Counted from the first letter of the stretch, positions 1-6,794 are shown. The stretch is DNA of 12,656 nucleotides from Candidatus Caenarcanales bacterium (GCA_947489925.1 CANLFK010000056.1:1-12656); one strand, 5' to 3'. Translations and numbers: made by a program. The notes: generated by a model from the letters alone, not told the origin.

Positions 1-436
1 TTGAGCCACCAGCCGTTTGATAAATGCTGTCCAAGACAATATCAAGGATTTTACTTCTTAAATCTTTAGCTTTTTCGCTCTCTGAAAGCAACATTCCTAA
101 GTTTAAGAAGGCTCTAAAGCTGAATACACCTAGCTGAGTGATTTTGCTACCTTCATTTATAAGGGGAGCAAATTGTTCCTTAAATTCTTTTAATTTTTTG
201 CCTTTTAATACTTCATATCCATTGCATTGAAGTTCATAAGCATGAGTATTTAAATATCTTTCAATTGTAGAAAAATCAATCTCATAAAATTCTGAAAGCA
301 TTGCTTTGGTAAATTTATATTCACCTTCAAATAGCATTCCAGACAAACCAATATATTCTCTAATTGCATTCATCGCGACAGAGTTATTTAATATATTTTG
401 TCTATCAACTTGTGAATTTGTTAATTCTTTATTCAT
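1..436 (-). CDS. Probable DNA-binding/regulatory protein, partial (N-terminal 145 aa)
   Basis: This gene starts at ATG 436-434 and runs off the left edge; the 145 codons in view are uninterrupted. The start overlaps the stop of the NYN nuclease gene as ATGA, so the two are almost certainly translated together. The first half, with FTKAMLSEFYEIDFSTIERYL at about residues 42-62, looks like a helix-turn-helix-style recognition segment. It is followed by NGYEVLKGKKLKEF (about 72-85) and FRAFLNLGMLLSESEKAK (about 107-124). From memory this pattern belongs to bacterial proteins annotated as 'DNA-binding protein' (RhuM/BRO-like neighbourhood), often found beside Fic/Doc-type toxins or restriction systems. 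The family assignment is recollection, not a search. The residues just before the edge (TAGGS) match the spot where those proteins continue with a conserved GGGTKYINQRD-like segment, so more than half of the protein probably lies outside the window. That it is a gene is well supported; its function is inferred. Confidence 0.72.
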   Translation of the reverse strand, partial: MNKELTNSQVDRQNILNNSVAMNAIREYIGLSGMLFEGEYKFTKAMLSEFYEIDFSTIERYLNTHAYELQCNGYEVLKGKKLKEFKEQFAPLINEGSKITQLGVFSFRAFLNLGMLLSESEKAKDLRSKILDIVLDSIYQTAGGS

Positions 437-489
437 AAATACTTTCTCAAAACTTGCTCTTTCTGAGCGGGAATTAAACTTATTTCTTT
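432..489 (-). repeat. 58-bp direct repeat, copy A (end of NYN gene)
   Basis: This segment encodes the last 18 residues of the NYN protein plus its stop. It matches 1335-1392 at 51 of 58 positions by manual alignment, same orientation, no gaps. Both copies end with a TGA that overlaps or borders the following sequence. Confidence 0.85.
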
Positions 490-1218
490 TTCTAATTGAT
501 TAATCTTTTCTTTTGAAAGATAACCTTTTGGTATTTTTATTAATTTCCCATCTAGTCCAATTATTGATTCGGGCAGTAAATGCTTTTTTAGCTTGGAAAA
601 ATGTATTCTCAACAATTCTGAGTTGGAAGCCTTGCGTAAATCTTCAATTTTAGGAAATATAAATTCATTATTTTCCCAATTCCATGTTTGCAAGCTCCCA
701 ACAATTGTTTTTTTATTGTCAAAATATTCTCTTACTATTTGAATTGCTGGAATTAAATCTGTATCTGCTGAAAAAATAAAGGCTTTATCAAATTGATTTA
801 AAAAAGCATCTTTAATCAAATAACAAGCAATACTTACATCGGTTCTTTTTTCTTCTCGAATTGTTATATCAAAAGTTCTGTCAAATTTTGTATTCTCTTT
901 ATTTAAACAATTAGAAACTTGGCATTGAATCTTTCTATGTTTCTTAAGAAAGCGTCCTTCAATAACGATTATGCCTTGTGCTTGTAATGCTTTTATATAA
1001 ATTTTGTGTCGTTCATATTTTGAAGGATTGTTTTGTTTGTAATCTTTTCTAATTGCCGTAAAAAAATAAATATTGCCTATTTGTTCATTTTCTAAGATAA
1101 AAGAGGAACAAAGACTTTTATAATCTAACCACTTTAAACATAAATTCTTTCTTTTTTGATATTCATCTAACGGATGATAAAAGTTGAAGCCATCAATATA
1201 AAAATTTACTTTTTTCAT
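433..1218 (-). CDS. NYN-domain (LabA/DUF88-like) nuclease
   Basis: A 261-aa protein of the PIN-like NYN superfamily, whose members are metal-dependent RNases. Visible hallmarks are the N-terminal YIDGFNFY (Asp9, Asn12), an acidic cluster in EEKRTDVSIACYLIKDAF (Asp127) and FIFSADTDLIPAIQ (Asp152, Asp154), the expected spacing for an acidic metal-binding site. A CX4C pair (Cys99, Cys104) sits where relatives often carry a zinc ribbon, but the second half of a ribbon is not evident. The C-terminal tail (about 215-261) is charged and has a near-duplicate encoded at 1336-1401. The start at 1218 is chosen because the protein then begins directly with the first NYN strand. No strong Shine-Dalgarno precedes it, only a weak GTAAAG-like stretch. 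A terminator-like hairpin ends 11 bases upstream of the ATG, so expression may need readthrough or be attenuated. The stop overlaps the next gene as ATGA. A defence or toxin role is inferred from context only. Confidence 0.88.
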   Translation of the reverse strand: MKKVNFYIDGFNFYHPLDEYQKRKNLCLKWLDYKSLCSSFILENEQIGNIYFFTAIRKDYKQNNPSKYERHKIYIKALQAQGIIVIEGRFLKKHRKIQCQVSNCLNKENTKFDRTFDITIREEKRTDVSIACYLIKDAFLNQFDKAFIFSADTDLIPAIQIVREYFDNKKTIVGSLQTWNWENNEFIFPKIEDLRKASNSELLRIHFSKLKKHLLPESIIGLDGKLIKIPKGYLSKEKINQLEKEISLIPAQKEQVLRKYL

Positions 1219-1228
1219 AGCTTTACAT

Positions 1229-1257
1229 AAAAAACGCCCGAGTATTTCTACCCGAGC
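1229..1257 (-). terminator. Rho-independent terminator (minus strand)
   Basis: On the minus strand 1257-1249 (GCTCGGGTA) pairs with 1244-1236 (TACTCGGGC) as a 9-bp stem with two G-U wobbles and a GAAA tetraloop, followed after CG by six Ts (1234-1229). On the plus strand the two wobbles become A-C mismatches, so the structure is specific to minus-strand RNA. It can stop readthrough from the restriction-modification operon, or act as an attenuator for the NYN gene, whose ATG lies 11 bases past the T-run. Confidence 0.75.
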
Positions 1258-1260
1258 AGG

Positions 1261-1290
1261 CTGTAGTTTAAAACCATTAAGGTACTACAG
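1261..1290 (-). other. Leader hairpin upstream of the NYN terminator
   Basis: CTGTAGT and ACTACAG form a perfect 7-bp stem around a 16-base loop, which itself can pair ACC with GGT. It lies between the predicted promoter (1303-1332) and the terminator (1229-1257). Together they would give an RNA of roughly 65-70 bases made of two hairpins. The hairpin is visible; its use as a small RNA or attenuator is inference. Confidence 0.4.
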
Positions 1291-1302
1291 TGTGTCATTT
1301 GT

Positions 1303-1332
1303 AATATTCCCACAAAAAATACTCTCTGTCAA
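1303..1332 (-). promoter_or_regulatory. Putative promoter of the NYN leader
   Basis: A perfect -35 hexamer TTGACA (1332-1327) is followed after 18 bases by AATATT (1308-1303), 4 of 6 matches to the -10 consensus. Transcription would start near 1296 and run through the two hairpins into the NYN gene. The -35 is strong and the -10 is mediocre. Confidence 0.45.
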
Positions 1333-1334
1333 TT

Positions 1335-1392
1335 TTCACAAATACTTTCTCAGAACTTCCTCTTTCCGAGAGGGGATTAAACTGATTTCTTT
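1335..1392 (-). repeat. 58-bp direct repeat, copy B (upstream of NYN gene)
   Basis: Second copy of the repeat at 432-489. Of the seven differences, four are synonymous in the NYN reading frame and three change residues (Ala/Ser, Gln/Arg, Gln/Glu), as expected of diverged coding sequence rather than a non-coding repeat. The two copies bracket the promoter, leader hairpins and NYN gene (about 900 bp). Confidence 0.85.
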
Positions 1393-1401
1393 GATTTTCA
1401 T
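1336..1401 (-). pseudogene. Remnant of a second NYN gene (C-terminal 21 codons)
   Basis: A 21-codon frame opens at ATG 1401-1399, in ATGA overlap with the stop of the 67-aa gene, and ends at TGA 1338-1336. Its product ends KEEVLRKYL and aligns over 18 residues with the C-terminus of the intact NYN protein, which ends KEQVLRKYL. The simplest reading is that a NYN paralogue once followed the 67-aa gene and lost all but its 3' end, or that tandem duplication and deletion left this stub. It could still be translated by coupling as a microprotein, but nothing shows a function. Confidence 0.6.
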
Positions 1402-1601
1402 ATTTCTATAGTTCCTAGATGTTCACCGTATTTTTCAGTATAGACTTCAATTTGATAACCATCATGAAAATTTCTAGCCCAAACTAATTCAGTAATCCGA
1501 ATGAAATATTTATACCAATTTCTTTCACCAAGCTTTTTAAGGCTTAACTTGTTATTTTCAATAGCTCTTTTTATTTTTGTTTCTAAATCTACTTTACTCA
1601 T
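1398..1601 (-). CDS. Hypothetical 67-aa protein downstream of the restriction enzyme
   Basis: I do not recognise this family. The chosen start is ATG 1601-1599 because a strong Shine-Dalgarno (GGAGG on the minus strand, 1612-1608) lies six bases upstream. A TTG two codons earlier is in frame but abuts the GGAGG directly. The start lies inside the end of the restriction enzyme gene (8-bp overlap, ATGAGTAA), so the two are coupled. The product begins with a basic, charged helix (about residues 1-25), followed by WYKYFIRITELVWARNFHDG and a short strand-rich end (YQIEVYTEKYGEHLGTIEI). There is no signal peptide or membrane segment. Position suggests an accessory or control protein of the restriction system, but no helix-turn-helix of the usual controller type is evident. 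The stop overlaps the ATG of the NYN remnant. Confidence 0.75.
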   Translation of the reverse strand: MSKVDLETKIKRAIENNKLSLKKLGERNWYKYFIRITELVWARNFHDGYQIEVYTEKYGEHLGTIEI

Positions 1602-4600
1602 AATCAACCTCCATCTTTAACATTTTATCTAATTCTTCAGAAAGGCTTTCTTTTACTTGCTCAATTTTCTTGTATTTTTTAGCTATTGCTTTTTGAGCTT
1701 CTAAATCAAATTCACCGTTTGGTTTAATTGGAAGTGGGATTTGTATGTTTTGTATTATCTCTTTTGTTACCCGCTTATTTTGCTCGCCAATTGCATCGTT
1801 TTTCAAACAAGATTTTAGATAAGAATAAATATAGTCTAAATGAATATTTTTGGATTCTTCTTTTAAAAATAATGCTCCACAGTGCGTTGTCATACTAAAC
1901 TTATTATTACGAAGAAATACTGTTCCAGCATGAATACCATCTGTTGTCCATGTTATTGCTTGATCATCATAATCAAATTTATTTATTTTACCAATAATCC
2001 CATCATTAATTGTTTGAGAAGAATACAGGGGAAAAATACCTTTATTATCTAAAATAAACTTGTTTGTATAAATAGCTTTTCCTTTTTCAATATTAAACAA
2101 TTCACTAACTTTTTTATTAGTTACATTACTCAAATCATTCTCTAATTCAACATTTAACTCTTGAATTTGTTTTTTATAATTTTCAATTTTTGATTTTAAT
2201 TCTTTTACGCATTGATATTTTTCAATAATTTCCTGTTGTTTTTCTGTATCAATATTTCCATTCTCATCAAAAGGGATTTCAACAAAAACAGTTTGCATAT
2301 TGGAAAGAGAAGACCTTAAGCCACGATCAAATCCATATTTATGTTTAGCTTTTTCTAACTGAATCATTAAGTATTCTGGTAACATTTCATCTACTAAAAT
2401 TCTAATTGTTCCGCAATGATCAGTTGTAACAAAAGTTGTATTTTTAGGAATGAAATTATATTCAAAATCACCATCAATTCCCCAAATTACAAAATTATTA
2501 GAGAAATCAGATATATTACTTTTATTATGAAACGATATAGGAACTTTTACATTTGCACTATAAATCGGAATATTACCAGTTATATTAATTAAATCTCTCT
2601 TGACCAATCTTTTACCAATAAATAAATCAAAATAGTTTTTATTTACTAAAGATATTTTTTGAAAACTACTTATTATCTTTTTTTTTTCAGATACTTCTTT
2701 GAGTAAAGTTGAATATTCTTTTAAAGTATCAGCTATTTCATCTACTAATTCACCAAACTGGGCAACATTGATACTTTTATCTTCTTCCTCAATACCGAGT
2801 GAAATTTTCTCTTCTTTTGTCCACCAGCGATCAATGCTCCAATGAATTTCTGGATTAAACTTTTCTATGGGCTGAATTTTACATCTTGTATCTTTATTGA
2901 TTTTCTCAAAATTTGTTTTATTACCCTTAAAGAAAGAATACAAATTAACGGCTTCTTTTAAATCATTTTGTTCAATATTAAATCTATAAATATCTCGACT
3001 CTCACCAATTTCGCTAACCAAATAAGTAAAAACTGGCTCTGTTTGAATATCTTTTTTATTGGCTTTTTTAGTCAAACACAAAATATAAGTTTTTTTAGGA
3101 GTAGTAAAAAATGTTTTTAAAGGTAAAGAAATAATCCCATCAAGAATACATTCATCAAGAATGAACTTACGAAGGTTTTTATCATTTTGTCTATTAAAAA
3201 TACCATCTGGAACAACTACAAAAGCTTTACCATTTGGTTTTAAGGCTCTCACAATCCATTCCATGAATAAACCTTCAACACCCATTGCATTGATTTTATA
3301 ATAGTTTTTTAATTCGGTATCTTTGTTAATTTCTTCTTTTAAATTGCTACTACCACTTGTTACATATGGAGGATTAGTAAGTATTAAATCATAATAATTT
3401 TCAGTTGCGTCTGAGAGAGTACCTAAAATTGAATTGGTCTTTAAATGGAAGCTGTCATTAAATAAATCAGAAAAGTCTTCTGTAATAGTGGGATTATCTT
3501 TAATTAAATCAGAAAAGTAAATTAGCATATTTGCTTTTGCTAAAATAATAGTCTTTTGCTCGTCCTTATCAAATCCTTTATCAAATCCATGGATAGTAAT
3601 TTTAGGGATTAATTTTCCTTTTTTAATTTCATAAAACTGATCGAGTTTAGTTTTTACTGGTTCTAATAAAAATTTACCAACTCCACAGGCTGGATCGCAT
3701 ATTTTACTACCTTCCTTTATTTCATCTTTTGCCATTTCAACAATAGCTTTGACTACTTTTAAAGGTGTAAAGAATTGTCCCCAATTTTTCTTACTAATAC
3801 TTTCTTTTAAAAAACTTTCAAATAATTGGCTTTTAAAGTCATAGTGTATATGCTCAAGAGTTTTTCCATTATTATAATTTTGAAATCTGTCTAATACTTT
3901 TTTAAATACTGTACTATAACCTTTTACTGCTTTTTGATCTTTACTTACAAAAATCGTTCCATTAATAATAGTAGTTTTATCCTTGCCTTCTGGGAATAAT
4001 TTTTTGATTTCTGGTCTAATAGTATTTGCATAGTACTCTAAAGCCTTTTCTTCTGGATTCTCTAATTTATAAGAATATCTAGTCATCAAATGATCAAAGT
4101 TAATACCTTCACCTAAAACACTTAAATCACTTAAATACTTGAAAATAAACAATTCCACGAAAGTATATAAGCAATTTTCGGGAGTAGCTCCACTGACAGA
4201 CCAAATATCTTGCCAAATTTGTTTCGCTAAATCAGTAGGGTTTACTAATTCTTTTGGCTTTATTTGATCGTTTTTTTCATTAATAGAAATTATGATTTTC
4301 TCGATTAATTCAGGTAATTTCTCATCTTTTGAATCAAAATTTATTTTTAGTTCTTTGCCATTTTCATCTTGAATTCGATTACCAGTTAAAACATTTACCC
4401 AAACTGTTTCTTTTGTATCTGTCGCAATAATTATATGAGCTTTTAATTTTCTAGCAACTTCTAATTCTTGCTTAATAGCTTTATCTTGTTTTTGTTTAGT
4501 ATTAAATTCCGAAGGTTGTTTGTGTTCAATAACAGCAATAACATTCTTTCTATGAACTAAAAGAGCATCAACTTTTTTTCTTTCCTCTGCTCCATAATCA

Positions 4601-4725
4601 ATGCTAATTATTTTCCCAGCTTCTTTAAATTGTTTAATTGAGGTAGCTCCAACATTGTAAAAATCCCATTTGCCAATTTTCTCTGGGTTTTTAATTAAGT
4701 CTCTTTGTAATAATTCTTCGCTCAT
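1594..4725 (-). CDS. Fused restriction-modification-specificity enzyme (type IIG / type I-like, single chain)
   Basis: A 1043-aa single chain that should both methylate adenine and cut DNA. The N-terminal 120 residues resemble the HsdR N-terminal nuclease domain: VDALL (Asp53) and AVIEHK (Glu67, Lys69) give a PD-(D/E)xK pattern. Residues about 160-560 are an N6-adenine methyltransferase of the HsdM type: WGQFFTP (315-321), motif I DPACGVG (344-350) for S-adenosylmethionine, and catalytic motif IV NPPY (451-454). The C-terminal part carries two HsdS-like target recognition domains, about 690-815 (with DHCGT) and 870-1000 (with THCGA). They are separated by a helical spacer (about 825-865), and a second helix closes the protein (1008-1036). 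This R-M-S order in one chain is that of type IIG enzymes; two recognition domains predict a bipartite target. Start ATG 4725 has no clear Shine-Dalgarno but lies 5 bases after the stop of the 60-aa frame, suggesting coupling. All key motifs look intact. No HsdR helicase is present in the window. Confidence 0.92.
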   Translation of the reverse strand: MSEELLQRDLIKNPEKIGKWDFYNVGATSIKQFKEAGKIISIDYGAEERKKVDALLVHRKNVIAVIEHKQPSEFNTKQKQDKAIKQELEVARKLKAHIIIATDTKETVWVNVLTGNRIQDENGKELKINFDSKDEKLPELIEKIIISINEKNDQIKPKELVNPTDLAKQIWQDIWSVSGATPENCLYTFVELFIFKYLSDLSVLGEGINFDHLMTRYSYKLENPEEKALEYYANTIRPEIKKLFPEGKDKTTIINGTIFVSKDQKAVKGYSTVFKKVLDRFQNYNNGKTLEHIHYDFKSQLFESFLKESISKKNWGQFFTPLKVVKAIVEMAKDEIKEGSKICDPACGVGKFLLEPVKTKLDQFYEIKKGKLIPKITIHGFDKGFDKDEQKTIILAKANMLIYFSDLIKDNPTITEDFSDLFNDSFHLKTNSILGTLSDATENYYDLILTNPPYVTSGSSNLKEEINKDTELKNYYKINAMGVEGLFMEWIVRALKPNGKAFVVVPDGIFNRQNDKNLRKFILDECILDGIISLPLKTFFTTPKKTYILCLTKKANKKDIQTEPVFTYLVSEIGESRDIYRFNIEQNDLKEAVNLYSFFKGNKTNFEKINKDTRCKIQPIEKFNPEIHWSIDRWWTKEEKISLGIEEEDKSINVAQFGELVDEIADTLKEYSTLLKEVSEKKKIISSFQKISLVNKNYFDLFIGKRLVKRDLINITGNIPIYSANVKVPISFHNKSNISDFSNNFVIWGIDGDFEYNFIPKNTTFVTTDHCGTIRILVDEMLPEYLMIQLEKAKHKYGFDRGLRSSLSNMQTVFVEIPFDENGNIDTEKQQEIIEKYQCVKELKSKIENYKKQIQELNVELENDLSNVTNKKVSELFNIEKGKAIYTNKFILDNKGIFPLYSSQTINDGIIGKINKFDYDDQAITWTTDGIHAGTVFLRNNKFSMTTHCGALFLKEESKNIHLDYIYSYLKSCLKNDAIGEQNKRVTKEIIQNIQIPLPIKPNGEFDLEAQKAIAKKYKKIEQVKESLSEELDKMLKMEVDYE

Positions 4726-4730
4726 AATAT

Positions 4731-4913
4731 TTATTTTATTTCTTTTCGTGTAGTTTTACTTTCAATTTTGATCAAGTTGCCATAATTTATTTTTTCTTTA
4801 TCAAGGTCTATTTCAATAATATAATTTTCATTTACATACTTTTTCTGATAAATTCCAGACTTATTTTCTTTTAAATTAAAGCCTAAAAATTCAATTACTT
4901 TTTTTAATGACAT
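4731..4913 (-). CDS. 60-aa small protein; possible N-terminal fragment of another methylase
   Basis: The frame starts at ATG 4913-4911 inside the end of secD (23-bp overlap, different frame), behind a GAGGA-like Shine-Dalgarno about nine bases upstream. It stops five bases before the restriction enzyme. The sequence (KVIEFLGFNLKENKSGIYQKK, then IIEIDLDKEKINYG and IKIESKTT) resembles, from memory, the extreme N-terminus of a family of type I-like N6-adenine methylases. In those proteins the segment continues into a PD-(D/E)xK domain with a conserved NFVVLECV-like stretch; here it stops after a few basic residues (RKEIK). It may be a relic of an earlier enzyme whose body was replaced by the present one, or a genuine small protein. 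The similarity is remembered, not searched. Confidence 0.6.
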   Translation of the reverse strand: MSLKKVIEFLGFNLKENKSGIYQKKYVNENYIIEIDLDKEKINYGNLIKIESKTTRKEIK

Positions 4914-6186
4914 TTAAATTTTCCTCTTTAACACCATACCAAAAAGCTTTGCGGAAAATTGGCATTAACAAAAAGACTTTCATCAATTCATGAGTAATAA
5001 CAATAGCCGAGAAAAAACTAATAATTACACCAATTGCCAAAGTAATTGCAAAGCCTTTAACCAAGCCAGTACCCAAAAAGCCTAAAATCACGCAAACAAT
5101 TAAAGTATTTAAATTACTATCAAAAATACTAGGAAAAGCTTTTTTAAATCCTTCTTCCACCGACGAAAAAACACTTTTGCCTTGTTTTAATTCTTCTTTT
5201 ATTCTTTCAAAAATTAAAACATTTGCATCGACTGCCATACCAATTGACAAAATAAAACCAGCAATTCCAGCCAGAGTAAGCGTTATGCCCCGTGTAAATA
5301 AACCTAATGAAATTAAAGTATAAGCCAGCAAAGCCAAAGTCGCTAAAAAACCGGGTAATCTATAAATGCTAATCATAAATATTGCCACAATAATAAAACC
5401 AATAATTGCCGCTTTTAAGCTTTTATAAATTGAATCTTGTCCTAAAGTAGCACCAACAGTCCTTTCAGAAATCAAATTAATTGGTACTGGTAAAGCTCCT
5501 GCATTTAATTGTACCGCTAAGTCTTTTGCAGTTTCTAGGCTGAAATCACCAGTTATTTGTCCATTTGCTTTAATTTGAGATTGCACTCGTGGAGCGGAAA
5601 TTAATTTGTCATCAAGGAAAATTCCTAAAGGTAATTGATTTTTGGCTAATCTTTCGGTTAAAACTCCAAACTTTTCAGCTCCTTTTTCTTTTAATTCAAA
5701 TAAAATTGTCCAATTAGTTCCACCACCTTGATCGGGAGTAGCACTCGCTCTTTGTAAATCCGCTCCAGTTACACCAGTTGAAATCCAAACCTGTTCTTTA
5801 TCCTTAGTTTTATTTTTCAAGTCTAATTCTTTGAATTCAAGCTTAGCAGTTTTCAAAAGTCTTCTTTTTACTAATTCTGGGTCTACTCCCGGTATTTCAA
5901 CTAAAATCCTTTTTGAGCCAACTTGCTGAACATTAGCCTCCGAAGTTCCAGAAGAATTAATGCGAGTTTCAATAACTTTTAGCAATCCGTCCATTACTTC
6001 TTGTTTTATTTGTGTAACAGTTTCAGTCGGCTGGGCTTCAAATTCCAATTGTGCTCCGCCGATTAAATCAAGCCCTAATTTTAAATTATTTTTTTTAAAA
6101 TCAAAGCTCTCATCACCAGCCCAAAACCAATAAGCACTTAAGCCTAAAATACAAGCAATTAAAAGTGGAATTGTTAATCCTTTCAT
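4891..6186 (-). CDS. secD: Protein translocase subunit SecD
   Basis: A 431-aa inner-membrane subunit of the SecDF complex, which uses the proton gradient to help pull proteins out through SecYEG. One N-terminal membrane helix (about residues 4-24) is followed by the family motif LKLGLDLIGGAQLEFEA and the large periplasmic region. The C-terminal half has the RND-type membrane bundle, with GMAVDANVLIFERIKEE (its Asp is the conserved proton-relay position) and SNLNTL. The short periplasmic part is typical of the compact SecD type rather than the ~615-aa enterobacterial one. I prefer ATG 6186; an in-frame TTG two codons upstream (6192) is possible. Upstream is ompH, 21 bases away, same strand. 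secF, the normal next gene, is missing: the restriction-modification block begins inside the last codons. Confidence 0.95.
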   Translation of the reverse strand: MKGLTIPLLIACILGLSAYWFWAGDESFDFKKNNLKLGLDLIGGAQLEFEAQPTETVTQIKQEVMDGLLKVIETRINSSGTSEANVQQVGSKRILVEIPGVDPELVKRRLLKTAKLEFKELDLKNKTKDKEQVWISTGVTGADLQRASATPDQGGGTNWTILFELKEKGAEKFGVLTERLAKNQLPLGIFLDDKLISAPRVQSQIKANGQITGDFSLETAKDLAVQLNAGALPVPINLISERTVGATLGQDSIYKSLKAAIIGFIIVAIFMISIYRLPGFLATLALLAYTLISLGLFTRGITLTLAGIAGFILSIGMAVDANVLIFERIKEELKQGKSVFSSVEEGFKKAFPSIFDSNLNTLIVCVILGFLGTGLVKGFAITLAIGVIISFFSAIVITHELMKVFLLMPIFRKAFWYGVKEENLNVIKKSN

Positions 6187-6207
6187 GGTCAAATTTTCTT
6201 TCGGTTT

Positions 6208-6678
6208 TTATTTAGCTAATCTTTTTAAAACGGCATCAGTAATGTCTTTTCCGCCATACAAAGTTACTTCTTTGGTAAAAACAGCTGTCAATCCTTGAGA
6301 ACGAGATTCATCATTAATGGCTTTTTGAACAGAACCTTCAACTTGTTCTCTTAGTGTTCCAGCAATTTCTTCAGCTTTTTCTTTTTCTTCAATTAATTTT
6401 TTTTCGGCGTCTTTTTGCTTTTGAGCTTTCTGAGCTTCGGTTAATGCTTTATTACTATTAGCTTTTTCCAGCTCAGAGTTTAAATCAGTTAAAAGGTTTT
6501 GAATTTTAGTTCTCAAATCAGCAATTTTAGCCTGAGCATCTTTAGAAGCACTATATTCACTTAAAACTCGCTCTTCATCTACAATACCAATTTCAGTTAA
6601 AGCTTTTGATGGATTTGCTAAACTTAAACAAAAAAGACCGCCTATAATCAGCAAATTTATAAATTTTAGGTTTTTCAT
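6208..6678 (-). CDS. OmpH/Skp-family periplasmic chaperone
   Basis: A 156-aa exported protein of the OmpH/Skp family, which holds unfolded outer-membrane proteins in the periplasm. Residues 1-26 form a clear signal peptide (KNLK, a hydrophobic core LLIIGGLFCLSLA, cleavage after PSKA). Then comes the family opening IGIVDEERVLSEY, a long charged coiled coil (about residues 45-115, rich in Lys, Glu, Ala) forming the tentacle, and the closing strand/helix GGKDITDAVLKRL. Length is normal for the family. ATG 6678 is preceded by AAGGA at a suitable distance. It is followed by secD and probably shares a transcript with it; both serve envelope protein export. Its presence argues for an outer membrane. 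Confidence 0.9.
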   Translation of the reverse strand: MKNLKFINLLIIGGLFCLSLANPSKALTEIGIVDEERVLSEYSASKDAQAKIADLRTKIQNLLTDLNSELEKANSNKALTEAQKAQKQKDAEKKLIEEKEKAEEIAGTLREQVEGSVQKAINDESRSQGLTAVFTKEVTLYGGKDITDAVLKRLAK

Positions 6679-6708
6679 ATTTTCCTTAAATACTCTCTAT
6701 AATTGAAG

Positions 6709-6738
6709 ACAATAGCAAAAAGTTTTTAAGCTTGGCAA
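6709..6738 (-). promoter_or_regulatory. Putative promoter of ompH-secD
   Basis: On the minus strand TTGCCA (6738-6733, 5 of 6 to consensus) is followed after 18 bases by TATTGT (6714-6709, 4 of 6). The start site would be near 6702, leaving a short leader with AAGGA before ompH. Confidence 0.45.
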
Positions 6739-6750
6739 ATCTTTATTAAA

Positions 6751-6794
6751 ATTACTTAAATTATTTGACAAGTAATACTAAATTGTGGAATTAT
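6751..6794 (+). promoter_or_regulatory. Putative plus-strand promoter with inverted repeat over the -35
   Basis: A perfect TTGACA (6765-6770) is followed after 18 bases by AATTAT (6789-6794). The inverted repeat ATTACTT (6751-6757) / AAGTAAT (6770-6776) brackets the -35 box and could be an operator. A separate TATAAT at 6847-6852 lies so close to the 6868 start codon that it would give an almost leaderless message, but no -35 accompanies it. Confidence 0.4.

Noticed and set aside
306..503. 65-codon plus-strand open frame
   Set aside because: It lies antisense to the coupled NYN and DNA-binding genes, whose frames are far better supported.
1248..1298. 16-codon leader peptide ending in the loop of the terminator (attenuation-like)
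   Set aside because: Its ATG lies at or just before the predicted transcription start, has no ribosome site, and its codons show no amino-acid bias expected of an attenuator peptide.
432..1392. 58-bp repeats read as a CRISPR-like or RNA hairpin element (each copy can form a 4-5 bp stem)
   Set aside because: Only two copies ~900 bp apart, stems shifted relative to each other, and the differences follow codon positions of the NYN gene.
6187..6192. TTG start for secD two codons upstream
   Set aside because: ATG 6186 gives a normal signal-anchor start; neither has a strong ribosome site, so the commoner codon is preferred.
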